Below are positions 37,771-49,327 of a DNA stretch of 64,000 bases, piece after piece. The DNA is from Corynebacterium ulcerans (lineage in GTDB: Bacteria > Actinomycetota > Actinomycetes > Mycobacteriales > Mycobacteriaceae). How positions within the stretch are numbered: position 1 is the stretch's first letter; every line of letters starts with the position of its first letter. The stretch covers positions 248,001 to 312,000 of the forward strand of contig NZ_LT906443.1 in the NCBI RefSeq assembly GCF_900187135.1, given 5' to 3'. Both the position numbers and the translations under genes were made by a program. The notes below the pieces were generated by a model. The model was given only the letters and a program-made list of their open reading frames with translations, did no database searches and was not told the DNA's origin.

Positions 37771-37815
37771 TACCTACAAAACCTACAAGCTATTCCATTA
37801 CCTACAAAACCTACA
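37771..37815. repeat. Paired direct repeats ahead of the AAA ATPase
   Basis: TACCTACAAAACCTACA occurs at 37771-37787 and 37799-37815, exactly 28 bp apart. Each copy itself has CCTACA twice, nine bases apart, so CCTACA starts at 37773, 37782, 37801 and 37810. The second copy ends 18 bp before ATG 37834, so the repeats probably overlap the promoter or leader. Confidence 0.8.
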
Positions 37816-37833
37816 TAGGGTATGTTGGGAAAT

Positions 37834-38943
37834 ATGCGCAATCCATTCCGCCCCAGCTTTGGAGTCAACCCCCTTGTTGTTGCCGGAAGAACTTCCATCG
37901 TGGATAACTTCGGCTTTGCACTAAGAGAAGGCATTGGCGCCCCCTATCGCTTCATACTTATTAGCGGAACTCGTGGAACTGGCAAAACCGTTCTCCTCAA
38001 TCAACTAGAAGCAGAAGCCAAGGAATTGCAGTGGGAATGCGTTCGTGCCCGCGCGTCCGACCATGAGCACCACGAGCTTATTCATGTCTCATTGCCACAG
38101 CTGCTTAAACAAGGACAACCCCGCGGGCCGCATATAGGAGTTTCGGGCGTATCCATTGCCAATATTGGAGGGATAACCTTTGACAAGCCTTCTCAGTTGC
38201 CACCTCAGGTATCCCTATGGTCGATAATGAATGATGTTGCAAGAGATCTCACTGCAAGTGGATCTGGACTTTTGATCACGATGGATGAGGTGCAATCAGC
38301 GTCACCCGAATCACTTCATTTCCTCATGGACGCCATCCAAGACTGCGTACGCAATGAATACAATATCGCGTTGGCTGTGGCAGGACTGCCGCTTGAGATA
38401 TCAAAACTCCTTGCGCATGAGGGAACCACATTTCTTCGTCGCGCAATGCATATCCCGATAGAAGCTTTGAATAATGATGATGTTCGCACGGCCATTGCCC
38501 AAACGGTCAGGCAGGGCGGGAAGGACATCGACAATCAGGCACTTAGTACTCTCACCTACGCATGCCATGGGTACGCCTACCTCATTCAACTATGCGGTTC
38601 GATCGCATGGACCATGGCGGGATCTCATGACATATCCGAAGAGCACGTCAACAGATCCCTCCCCCTAGTCATCGAGCGCATGGGACAACAAGTTCATATG
38701 CCAGCAATGAAGGGCATCCCTTATCGTGAGATGCAATTCCTTATCAAGCTTGCAGAATCTGAAGGTCCTGCCAATTTTAATGAACTGGGAGCCGAACTAG
38801 GCATACCAGGAAGCCAGCCTTCTACATATCGCAGGCGACTCCTTGATCGTGGCGTTATAGTCGCCACGGGGCGCGGACGCGCAGACTTTGCTCTCCCCTA
38901 TCTGCGCGAGCACTTGAGGCTCAACGCCGAACAGTACCTGTAG
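37834..38943 (+). CDS. AAA-family ATPase with winged-helix tail
   Basis: A 369-residue P-loop ATPase of the AAA_16 / Orc1-Cdc6-like kind. Walker A is ISGTRGTGKTVLLN near residue 52, Walker B GLLITMDEVQS near residue 148, and the C-terminus (about 285-365) looks like a winged helix: FNELGAELGIPGSQPSTYRR followed by a GRGRADFALP wing. There is no signal peptide. I prefer ATG 37834 (GGGA upstream) over ATG 37822. It stands alone beside two repeats and a surface-protein gene, without partner nuclease or transposase, so any role in DNA binding, defence or regulation is inference. Confidence 0.85.
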   Translation: MRNPFRPSFGVNPLVVAGRTSIVDNFGFALREGIGAPYRFILISGTRGTGKTVLLNQLEAEAKELQWECVRARASDHEHHELIHVSLPQLLKQGQPRGPHIGVSGVSIANIGGITFDKPSQLPPQVSLWSIMNDVARDLTASGSGLLITMDEVQSASPESLHFLMDAIQDCVRNEYNIALAVAGLPLEISKLLAHEGTTFLRRAMHIPIEALNNDDVRTAIAQTVRQGGKDIDNQALSTLTYACHGYAYLIQLCGSIAWTMAGSHDISEEHVNRSLPLVIERMGQQVHMPAMKGIPYREMQFLIKLAESEGPANFNELGAELGIPGSQPSTYRRRLLDRGVIVATGRGRADFALPYLREHLRLNAEQYL

Positions 38944-39275
38944 CTGCTTGCGATTAAGTCAGTCATCACAGGTTGCGAATATTCAGCTTCCATGCGGGGT
39001 ACCACCACTGGGGAAACAACCCAAAACCTGTACCCGACATTCTCAGAAACCCCCGAATGAGAGCACGGGGGCCCTTAATATCACCCTTTCGCTAGGGAAA
39101 TGAAATATTTTTCAGTGCCTTAATGTTGGTTTGTTGTCATGTCCCTATAAAAGTAGGCTACATATAAGACATCAACGAAAAAACATTTATTTTGCGCTGT
39201 CTCCCCCATTTAAATCTGAAGAAAATCTCAATTATTTTATTACCCATTCTTTCAAGGATGGCGATACGGAAAATT
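38944..39275. other. Intergenic region upstream of the adhesin gene
   Basis: About 332 bp without a gene. CCCCCG / CGGGGG arms at 39050-39055 and 39066-39071 form a hairpin without a T tract, possibly the end of the AAA transcript. From about 39100 the sequence becomes AT-rich and should hold the adhesin promoter; TATAAA near 39147 is a candidate -10. Confidence 0.45.
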
Positions 39276-41663
39276 ATGATGCTTACTAACGTAAAGCACG
39301 CCTCAGTCAAACGATTAACAAAAAACCCTTGGCTTAGTGTGCTGCTCGCCTTGCTTCTCATTGCAAGTTTCTCCCCTCTCCTAGCACAATCGCCTTCAGC
39401 TGCTGCACAAGAAACGTGTACAGGTGGTAGCTGGTCGAATATCAAATGGAAAGACGATAGTCCGAACATCAAGGACGGCAAATACGTAGGTCCGAGCGGA
39501 TTCGCAGAAGTCCAATTTGATTGGAAAGCCAACAAAGAAGCCAAAGCTGGCGACACTATTAAACTCAAGCTTCCAAAAGAGCTAAAAGCCGTCAACACTG
39601 GAACAGTTCCACTTCAAGATAAAAACGGCGAGATCGTTGCCACTGGCTCTTGGTCCGGCGATGAATTCATCATCACACTCACCAACTTCCAGGAACGTAA
39701 CTTCGATGTTGAGGGCAGTGCATTCGTCTCTGTTGCATGGAATACAAGTAACAATTTCGACGGTAATCTGAATTTCAACGGTTGCGGCAGTGGTAACCTA
39801 CCCGGGAGATTTGAACAGCGCGAAGGCGGTCTTTTTCACGATGACTCAAAAATCGGTGAATACACCGGTTACGATGAAAAGACTGGCAACTACAAAATCC
39901 AGTGGTCAGTAGGAATCGATCCTAAAAAGCATCAAAATGAATACACGGGTAGGCGAGTGATCGTTACAGATAAGGCTCCTGACGGATGGCAGTTTACCTG
40001 TGATGGTAATGATAATAATGGCTACGCACCTGTCTACGTTTCTTCATTCATGGCCGGTCAGCAACAAATTCGTCACGCTATTTATGATGCCGGAGGAAAT
40101 GCCGGAGGTGGAACGCGAAGCGGTTTTAGTAATGTAACTCAAAATGATGGATTCCGCGATGGTTATAATTACGCAATCAACTGCACTCCCAGCGAAGTTT
40201 CTGTTGAATTCCCTTACGGGTTGTACGAGCAGTCCGGTCCCGTGTTAACTCTTACAGCGGTAACAAAAACCAAGCCCGCTCCAGGTAGCATCGTGACGAA
40301 CAAGGCCACAATCGACAATGTTGAGGTCGAAGGATACGTTCGTTTCCCCAACGCTGGTGGTCTAGGGCGCGGCAGCAAAGGTGGTTTCACCATCGAGAAA
40401 AACGTTGTAGGCACAGAAGAAGACAAGGCCAAGGAATATACATTCGACTACCAGTGCACATCTGCTGCCGGTGGAATGGATAAAAATGGCCAAGTTAAGG
40501 TAAAACACGGCGGCTTCGTGCATGTTAGCAACTTAGATAAAGGTCTAAAGTGCGCAGTCAAAGAACAAGACCCAGAGGTAAAAGAAGGCCGGAAGCTTAC
40601 GACATCTTGGGTTGTAATCGACAAAGATAATAAGGTCACTAGCTTCAATTCCACTCCAACCGTGGATATCACGATTGAGGACCCGAGCGAAGAAGCCGTC
40701 CATCTCGTTGCAACCAACAAATTTGAGCAAAAGCAAACCGGTAGTTTCACCCTTAAGAAAAAGGTAGAGGGTGTAAGCACCTCAGAGAAGTTCACGTTCA
40801 AGTGGGAATGCACAGCTAACGAGAGTACAAAGATCAGCGGTGAGAACATGCTTGCTCATGATGAGGAAGTAAAAATTGAGAATCTCCCCCTCAATTCAAC
40901 TTGTAAGATCACTGAAACGCCTGTGGAACTAGAAGGTTATACACATTCGTTGAGCTGGCTAACCAATGATGAAAAGAGCGGTTCTGACAATCCGTTCGCG
41001 GTAACTCCTCGTGATAACAGCTCCGAGAAAACCCCATTGGTTGTAACTGCAGTGAATAAGTACACCCCTGTGGTACCTCCTGTAGAGCCAACGTCCTCGT
41101 CGTCTACCACTACGCAGACCACGGAACCAACGTCCTCGTCGTCTACGACCACGCAGACCACGGAACCAACGTCCTCGTCGTCTACGACCACGCAGACCAC
41201 GGAACCAACGTCTTCATCGTCTACCACTACGCAGACCACCGAGCCGACGTCTTCATCGTCTACCACTACGCAGACCACCGAGCCGACGTCTTCATCGTCT
41301 ACCACTACGCAGACCACGGAACCAACGTCCTCGTCGTCTACCACTACGCAGACCACCGAGCCAACGTCTTCATCGTCCACCACCACGAAGACGACACACG
41401 CTATTCCACCGATTATTCCTATCCCAATCCCTATCCCGGTCCCTACGGTATTGCCCCCAGCACCTACTGCTTCCCCCAATACCCCAGCTCCGACGGCTAC
41501 GCCTCAAGCACATCCATCATCTGCAGCTCCGCAGCCAGAACGCGGTAAAGGTGTGCTAGCAAAAACAGGTGCTTCTGTGCTCTGGATCGCCTTGTTAGCT
41601 GTCCTCCTAGTCAGCCTGGGCGGCGTAATGATGTACATTACAAACGCTAAAAAGAAGAAATAA
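39276..41663 (+). CDS. Sortase-anchored repeat adhesin (MSCRAMM-like)
   Basis: A 795-residue surface protein. Residues 1-46 are a signal peptide (SVLLALLLIASFSPLLAQSP, then AAAQE). An N-terminal region (about 47-360) resembles the SDR-type Ig-like adhesin fold (VPLQDKNGEIVATGSWSGDE, FEVEG-like strands). Two DUF5979-type Ig domains follow (about 369-485 and 489-595), each with a Cys pair. Eight 13-residue units EPTSSSSTTTQTT (604-707), probably glycosylated, and a Pro-rich stretch form a stalk. The wall signal is LAKTG (761-765), a hydrophobic span, and NAKKKK. No sortase gene is local. ATG 39276 is chosen because CGGA precedes it and the upstream frame lacks a ribosome site. Confidence 0.9.
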   Translation: MMLTNVKHASVKRLTKNPWLSVLLALLLIASFSPLLAQSPSAAAQETCTGGSWSNIKWKDDSPNIKDGKYVGPSGFAEVQFDWKANKEAKAGDTIKLKLPKELKAVNTGTVPLQDKNGEIVATGSWSGDEFIITLTNFQERNFDVEGSAFVSVAWNTSNNFDGNLNFNGCGSGNLPGRFEQREGGLFHDDSKIGEYTGYDEKTGNYKIQWSVGIDPKKHQNEYTGRRVIVTDKAPDGWQFTCDGNDNNGYAPVYVSSFMAGQQQIRHAIYDAGGNAGGGTRSGFSNVTQNDGFRDGYNYAINCTPSEVSVEFPYGLYEQSGPVLTLTAVTKTKPAPGSIVTNKATIDNVEVEGYVRFPNAGGLGRGSKGGFTIEKNVVGTEEDKAKEYTFDYQCTSAAGGMDKNGQVKVKHGGFVHVSNLDKGLKCAVKEQDPEVKEGRKLTTSWVVIDKDNKVTSFNSTPTVDITIEDPSEEAVHLVATNKFEQKQTGSFTLKKKVEGVSTSEKFTFKWECTANESTKISGENMLAHDEEVKIENLPLNSTCKITETPVELEGYTHSLSWLTNDEKSGSDNPFAVTPRDNSSEKTPLVVTAVNKYTPVVPPVEPTSSSSTTTQTTEPTSSSSTTTQTTEPTSSSSTTTQTTEPTSSSSTTTQTTEPTSSSSTTTQTTEPTSSSSTTTQTTEPTSSSSTTTQTTEPTSSSSTTTKTTHAIPPIIPIPIPIPVPTVLPPAPTASPNTPAPTATPQAHPSSAAPQPERGKGVLAKTGASVLWIALLAVLLVSLGGVMMYITNAKKKK
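41085..41396 (+). repeat. Eight 39-bp tandem repeats inside the adhesin gene
   Basis: Eight in-frame 39-bp units encode EPTSSSSTTTQTT (the last TTTKTT). Units alternate synonymous codons (tcctcgtcg versus tcttcatcg), indicating past recombination. Because 39 is a multiple of three, gain or loss of units would alter stalk length but keep the frame. Confidence 0.95.
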
Positions 41664-41684
41664 CTTCTAGGCACTGAATCCACT

Positions 41685-41728
41685 AAAATGCTCGGCCCTT
41701 AGTCATCAAGCTAAGGACCGAGCATTTT
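41685..41728 (+). terminator. Terminator after the adhesin gene
   Basis: AAAATGCTCGG ... and CCGAGCATTTT arms with an inner CCTTAG/CTAAGG stem, one mismatch and an 8-nt loop; it starts 21 bp after the stop. Confidence 0.8.
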
Positions 41729-41863
41729 ATCGTTAAAAATAAACAAGGACTACGTGGACAAAGGAACTGCGTCTATCAAAGGCTTCTAATTACCCTCACC
41801 GGTCGTAATGGTTGATACTCATGTGTTACCGATGAGGTTATTCGCGAAGTCACGCCAGTCAGA

Positions 41864-43495
41864 CTAAGCCAATTCCACGATCTCCATGTAAGCCTCGCTC
41901 CACAGGTCTTCGTCTCCGTCAGGAAGCACTATGACGCGTTCGGGTTCTAGGGCTCGCACCGCTCCAGGGTCGTGAGTCACAAGCACCACAGCGCCTTTAT
42001 AGGTTCGGAGTGCGTCAAGTACTTGTTCACGGGAAACCGGGTCAAGGTTGTTCGTTGGCTCGTCGAGAAGCAAGACGTTTGCACGCGAAGAAACTAAGGC
42101 TGCCAGCGCCAATCGTGTCTTCTCACCGCCTGATAGCGTCCCTGCAGGCTGATCGAGCTGCTCACCGGTAAACATGAAGGCACCGAGGAGACCGCGGAGG
42201 TCTTGTTCGCCGGCTTCTGGGCAAGCATCGATAGTGTTCTGCCAGACAGATTTTTGTGGATCGATGGTGTCATGTTCCTGGGCAAAATAGCCGATTTTCA
42301 GGCCATGCCCGGAAACGATTCCGCCTTCGCCATCTGTTCTTTCAACGCCTGCAAGAAGTTTCAGAAGTGTCGTCTTACCAGCACCATTGAAGCCTAGGAC
42401 CACTACTCGGGATCCTTTATCAATGGCAAGGTCCACGCCAGCAAATACTTCCAAAGAACCGTACATCTTGGTCAACCCGGTCGCGTTCAAAGGGGTTTTT
42501 CCGCAAGGTGCTGGCTCAGGGAAAGAGATGTTAGCTACTCGGTCTGCAATGCGGATCTCATCAAGGTTGCCCATCATTTTTTCAGCGCGTGCCAGCATCT
42601 GTTTAGCTGCGGCGGCTTTGGTGGCTTTGGCTCCAAGTCGAGCTGCTTGATCCTTCAACGCGGCGGCTTTCTTCTCCGCATTAGCTCGCTCACGACGACG
42701 ACGGGCCTCGTCAGTGGCGCGCGCATCTTTGTACTTAGAAAAGCTCATGTTGTAGATGTCCGCTTCGCCACGCACGGCATCGAGAAACCACACTTTATTA
42801 CAGACCGCATCAAGCAGTTCTACATCGTGTGAAATCATGATGAGGCCACCCTCGTGCTTGCTCAAAAAATCGCGCAGCCACGTAATAGAATCGGCATCGA
42901 GGTGGTTCGTCGGCTCGTCGAGAAGCAATGTCGTGCTTGATTTTCCAGAGCCTGCTGACGCCGCGAAAAGGATTTGCGCCAGCTCTACCCTACGGCGTTG
43001 TCCGCCAGAAAGCGTCTTAAGTGGTTGGTCGAGGATCCGTGCGGGAAGACCCAAGTTATCGCAGATGCGAGCTGCTTCAGCAGCTGCTTCATAACCGCCA
43101 AGCGCATGATAGCGTTCCTCAAGCCGCGAATACTTGCGAATAGCGGCATCGCGCTTTTTATCATCCGGCGTGGTCTCCATGATTTCTTGCTGGCGTTCCA
43201 TGGAGGTTTGGATTTGGTCTAATCCACGCGCAGAAAGAACACGGTCACGCGCGGATTGATCGATATTGCCTTCTCGCGAATCTTGCGGAAGATAACCAAT
43301 GTCACCACTACGAGTCACTACGCCGGCATAGGGTTCAGTCTCCCCTGCCAAAATTCGCATCGTAGTAGTTTTGCCGGCACCGTTGCGGCCAACAAGTCCG
43401 ATCCGATCTCCCGGCTGTACACGAAGATGCTGGCCAGGAGCATTCAGGAGGGTTCTTGCCCCTACGCGGACTTCAAAATCATTGGTCACAATCAC
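41864..43495 (-). CDS. ABC-F family ATPase
   Basis: A 543-residue two-domain ABC-F protein: Walker A GRNGAGKTT and GFNGAGKTT, canonical signatures LSGGQRRRVELAQ and LSGGEKTRLALAA, and Walker B LLLDEPTNHLD and LLLDEPTNNLD. A basic helical linker (about 245-310, ARRRRERANAEKKAA) joins the domains and would reach into the ribosomal E site. Close to the housekeeping group of ABC-F translation factors. Start is GTG 43495. It lies on the same strand as suf but separated by a hairpin. Confidence 0.93.
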   Translation of the reverse strand: MIVTNDFEVRVGARTLLNAPGQHLRVQPGDRIGLVGRNGAGKTTTMRILAGETEPYAGVVTRSGDIGYLPQDSREGNIDQSARDRVLSARGLDQIQTSMERQQEIMETTPDDKKRDAAIRKYSRLEERYHALGGYEAAAEAARICDNLGLPARILDQPLKTLSGGQRRRVELAQILFAASAGSGKSSTTLLLDEPTNHLDADSITWLRDFLSKHEGGLIMISHDVELLDAVCNKVWFLDAVRGEADIYNMSFSKYKDARATDEARRRRERANAEKKAAALKDQAARLGAKATKAAAAKQMLARAEKMMGNLDEIRIADRVANISFPEPAPCGKTPLNATGLTKMYGSLEVFAGVDLAIDKGSRVVVLGFNGAGKTTLLKLLAGVERTDGEGGIVSGHGLKIGYFAQEHDTIDPQKSVWQNTIDACPEAGEQDLRGLLGAFMFTGEQLDQPAGTLSGGEKTRLALAALVSSRANVLLLDEPTNNLDPVSREQVLDALRTYKGAVVLVTHDPGAVRALEPERVIVLPDGDEDLWSEAYMEIVELA

Positions 43496-43525
43496 AACGG
43501 CGGATTATATCAAGTAACCATCCCT

Positions 43526-43540
43526 ATCCTGTAACAGGAT
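43526..43540. promoter_or_regulatory. Palindrome upstream of ABC-F gene
   Basis: ATCCTG-TAA-CAGGAT, a 15-bp palindrome 31-45 bp before the GTG at 43495. Possible operator at the ABC-F promoter; no known regulator is assigned. Confidence 0.4.
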
Positions 43541-43542
43541 GT

Positions 43543-43576
43543 TGTTCCCCGCACATCATGGGACGCAGGGGGAACA
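43543..43576 (-). terminator. Candidate terminator of the suf operon
   Basis: TGTTCCCC / GGGGAACA arms, 18-nt loop, 30 bp after the sufT stop; no T tract follows, so termination efficiency is unclear. A second short palindrome, TTAGGTT-AAG-AACCTAA, overlaps the sufT stop at 43593-43609. Confidence 0.45.
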
Positions 43577-43605
43577 TATGCGAGCTATCGCGTTAGGTTA
43601 AGAAC

Positions 43606-44081
43606 CTAAACCGAGAAACCGAGGGCACGCAATTGGTCCCGGCCATCTTCCGTAATCATATGCGGGCCCCATGGGGGCATCCACACCCAATGAATGCTCA
43701 GTGACTCTGCGATCTTGTTTCCTACAACTGCAGATTGTGCCTGATCTTCTAGGACGTCGGTAAGCGGACACGCAGGCGAGGTAAGAGTCATGTTCACGTG
43801 TGCGTGAACGCCATCTACCATCCATACGTCATATACCAGGCCGAGGTCGACAACATTGATGCCTAGTTCGGGGTCAATGACATCACGAAGATACTCTTCT
43901 ACATCGCTAGCTTTAGCAATGTCTTCCTCTGATTGCTCCGGACGCAAAGCACCTGCTGCGAGATCAGATTGTTCCTCAGAAGCTGCCTCGGTAGCGGTGC
44001 CATCAGATAGGTCTTCCACTTGGGGCTCTACCGAGGTGCCTGCTGGCTCTTCCGTGGCTTTGTTTTCTACGTGTTCTTCGT

Positions 44082-44085
<4 letters not shown>
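43606..44085 (-). CDS. sufT: SufT-like DUF59 Fe-S assembly factor
   Basis: A 159-residue MIP18/DUF59-family protein that helps Fe-S cluster delivery. The C-terminal 100 residues have VIDPELGINVVDLGLVYDV and the conserved Cys in TSPACPLTDVLEDQ. The N-terminal 55-60 residues are acidic and low complexity (many Glu, Ala, Ser), longer than the usual family start. ATG overlaps the sufU stop by four bases; last gene of suf. Confidence 0.93.
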
Positions 44086-46572
<2,487 letters not shown>

Positions 46573-46685
46573 TGGGTTTGTTCTCTTTTCGCTTCGTGTT
46601 GTGGGCGCATGTTTAGCGTGCTGTGGGAAAGACCCGGCTAGGCTTATCGACGTTTATCCTGCACTCTGGGGCCATCGATTCAGCG

Positions 46686-47867
46686 TTAACGCTGTTGAAG
46701 GGTATTGAGTTCGACGGTGATGCGTTCTTCTAGATCGTTTCGAACCGACTCCACCGGAATTCTTCCAATGACTTCAGAGAAGAAGCCTCGGACGATGAGA
46801 CGACGAGCTTCATCCTCTGGGATGCCTCGAGAACGCAAATAAAATTCTTGCTCGTCATCAAAACGTCCAACGGTTGCGGCATGGCCGGCTCCCGCGATTT
46901 CCCCTGTTTCAATCTCCAGGTTAGGGATAGCATCTGCGCGAGCGCCATCAGTCAGAACGAGATTTCGGTTAGCCTCATAGGTATCTGTGCCCTGCGCACC
47001 AGCGCGAATAAGAACGTCTCCTACCCATGTGGCATGCGCGTCGGGAAGTTTGGAGTTCTTGTCGCCTTGGATCGCACCCTTATACAGCACGTTAGAACGA
47101 CAGTTGGGAACGGCATGGTCTACGAGCAACCGCTGCTCAAAATACTGTCCATCATCGGCAAAGTACACACCGAGCATTTCAGCATCCGCACCTGGCTCCG
47201 TAAAACGGACACGAGGAACGAGCCGCACGACTTCGCCGCCGAAAACAGCAGCGTTATGGCGGAAAACGGAGTCGCGTCCAAGCACCGCTTGATGTCCTGA
47301 AAGGTGAACAGCGTCATCGTTCCAGGAAGCATCAACAATAACTGTCAACCGAGCACCATCGCCCACAAAGAATTCAACGTTATCCGCATGCGTACCGGAA
47401 CCGGTATAGCGCAGGTCGATAAGAGCCTCAGCATTCGTACCGACTTCCACCACCAGATGCCCAAAGGACGTGCATCCGTCGCCTTTACCTTCTACTTCAA
47501 CGCGAATCGGCTCGTGCACCACAGCGCCTGCAGCAACAGTCAAGAGATTAGCCTTGTTTGCTGACGTGAAAGCCTGGGCACCAACACGATCAATGGGAGC
47601 CCCCGTGCGTCCAACCCTAGAGTCAGTCTTTTCCACCGACTCATGGGTAACTCCCTGTGCTCCTTCAGGGATGGTGATGCTTACGTTGGGAGCGGTTGCT
47701 GGGGCAAAGGTGCCGTCGTGAAGCCCGCGGAGGCGGCGGAACGAAATAAAACGCCATACTTCATCTTTGCCGCGTGGGACGTCAAAATCATTAACGTCAA
47801 AGGACGAGAATAAATCACCCTTATTGTTGTGGACAGTACCGCGAGACTGTTGTTGTATCTGAGACAT
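46686..47867 (-). CDS. sufD: SufD scaffold protein
   Basis: A 393-residue beta-helix subunit pairing with SufB. Family features include the FNHNAAVFGGEV-type strands, VDHAVPNCRSNVLYKGAIQG and the C-terminal GIPEDEARRLIVRGFFSEVI shared with SufB. It is five bp after sufB. Confidence 0.95.
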   Translation of the reverse strand: MSQIQQQSRGTVHNNKGDLFSSFDVNDFDVPRGKDEVWRFISFRRLRGLHDGTFAPATAPNVSITIPEGAQGVTHESVEKTDSRVGRTGAPIDRVGAQAFTSANKANLLTVAAGAVVHEPIRVEVEGKGDGCTSFGHLVVEVGTNAEALIDLRYTGSGTHADNVEFFVGDGARLTVIVDASWNDDAVHLSGHQAVLGRDSVFRHNAAVFGGEVVRLVPRVRFTEPGADAEMLGVYFADDGQYFEQRLLVDHAVPNCRSNVLYKGAIQGDKNSKLPDAHATWVGDVLIRAGAQGTDTYEANRNLVLTDGARADAIPNLEIETGEIAGAGHAATVGRFDDEQEFYLRSRGIPEDEARRLIVRGFFSEVIGRIPVESVRNDLEERITVELNTLQQR

Positions 47868-47872
47868 CGGAG

Positions 47873-49327
47873 TTAACCCACCGACCCTTCCATCTGCAAT
47901 TCGATCAGTCGGTTAAGCTCCAGCGCGTACTCCATAGGGAGTTCCTTGGCGATTGGCTCAACAAATCCACGGACAATCATCGCCATAGCCTCATCTTCTG
48001 CGATGCCACGCGATTGTAGATAAAACAGCTGTTCCTCTGACACCTGGGACACAGTAGCCTCGTGTCCGAGAGAAACGTGGTCATTACGTATGTCGTTGTA
48101 CGGATACGTATCAGACCTAGAGATGTTATCCACCAACAACGCATCGCACTCAACGTTGGACACTGAATGGTGTGCGTTTGCGGACACGCGCACCAGGCCT
48201 CGATAAGCGGCCCGTCCGCCCGAACGAGCAACAGACTTAGAGACGATGTTTGAGGAGGTGTAAGGAGCCATATGCTGCATTTTTGCTCCGGTGTCCTGAA
48301 TCTGCCCCTCACCGGCAAAAGCGGCGGAAAGAACCTCACCCTTAGCGTGAGGGCCAACCATCCATACAGCTGGGTACTTCATGGTGATCTTGGAACCAAT
48401 GTTTCCGTCAACCCATTCCATAGTCGCGCCTTCTTCGACTTTGGAACGCTGAGTAACCAAATTCAAAACGTTGTTGGACCAGTTCTGAATAGTGGTATAG
48501 CGGCAACGAGCATTCTTTTTAACGATGATCTCTACGACCGCTGAATGCAAAGAATCAGACTGATAAATCGGTGCCGTACATCCCTCAACATAGTGCACAT
48601 ATGCGCCCTCATCAACGATGATCAAAGTGCGCTCAAACTGTCCCATGTTTTCCGTATTGATACGGAAGTAAGCCTGAAGCGGAATTTCTACGTGTACGCC
48701 CTTGGGGACGTAAACAAAGGAGCCGCCCGACCATACTGCGGAGTTAAGCGCCGAGAATTTATTGTCGCCGGCAGGAACTACAGTCCCAAAATACTCGCGG
48801 AATAATTCCGGGTGCTCACGCAGAGCCGTATCCGTATCAAGGAAGATAACGCCTTGCTCTTCCAAATCCTCCCGAATCTGGTGATAGACGACCTCGGACT
48901 CATACTGAGCCGCTACGCCGGCAACAAGGCGCTGCTTCTCCGCCTCTGGGATACCGAGCTTGTCATAAGTATTTTTGATATCTTCTGGAAGATCGTCCCA
49001 GGTTGTTGCCTGCTTTTCCGTCGACCGAACGTAGTACTTAAAGTCGTCGAAATTAATAAAGGAAAGGTCTGGTCCCCATGTTGGCATGGGCTTTTTCTCA
49101 AAGGTATTGAGCGCCTTTAAGCGTTGCTCTAGCATCCATTCTGGCTCGTTCTTCTGAGCAGAAATATAGCGAACAACGTCCTCATCCAAACCACGTCGAG
49201 CATTCTGACCTGCTTCGTCAGAGTCATGCCAGCCGTAGTTGTACGGGCCCATGGACTCGATGATCTCATCGTCAGTCGAAGGTGCAGTTACACCAAGGTT
49301 CGGTGCCTTCGGCGTCGCCTGAGTCAT
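47873..49327 (-). CDS. sufB: SufB scaffold protein
   Basis: The main Fe-S scaffold subunit, 484 residues. Conserved parts are [53 protein letters not shown] and [26 protein letters not shown] upstream of ATG 49327; overlaps the sufR stop by four bases. No intein is inserted, unlike the mycobacterial SufB. Confidence 0.96.
   Translation of the reverse strand: MTQATPKAPNLGVTAPSTDDEIIESMGPYNYGWHDSDEAGQNARRGLDEDVVRYISAQKNEPEWMLEQRLKALNTFEKKPMPTWGPDLSFINFDDFKYYVRSTEKQATTWDDLPEDIKNTYDKLGIPEAEKQRLVAGVAAQYESEVVYHQIREDLEEQGVIFLDTDTALREHPELFREYFGTVVPAGDNKFSALNSAVWSGGSFVYVPKGVHVEIPLQAYFRINTENMGQFERTLIIVDEGAYVHYVEGCTAPIYQSDSLHSAVVEIIVKKNARCRYTTIQNWSNNVLNLVTQRSKVEEGATMEWVDGNIGSKITMKYPAVWMVGPHAKGEVLSAAFAGEGQIQDTGAKMQHMAPYTSSNIVSKSVARSGGRAAYRGLVRVSANAHHSVSNVECDALLVDNISRSDTYPYNDIRNDHVSLGHEATVSQVSEEQLFYLQSRGIAEDEAMAMIVRGFVEPIAKELPMEYALELNRLIELQMEGSVG

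Noticed and set aside
41085..41396. Possible CRISPR-like array
   Set aside because: Units are contiguous without spacers and encode protein repeats in frame.
40937..41479. A long minus-strand open frame with repeated VVDDEDVGS units
   Set aside because: It is the antisense image of the Ser/Thr repeats in the adhesin gene; no ribosome site or promoter is seen.
43593..43609. TTAGGTT-AAG-AACCTAA as a DtxR operator
   Set aside because: Spacing is 17 instead of 19 bp and it overlaps the sufT stop at the operon's 3' end, more like part of an end-of-operon stem.
47873..49327. Intein in sufB, as in mycobacteria
   Set aside because: The reading frame has normal length and no intein blocks interrupt it.
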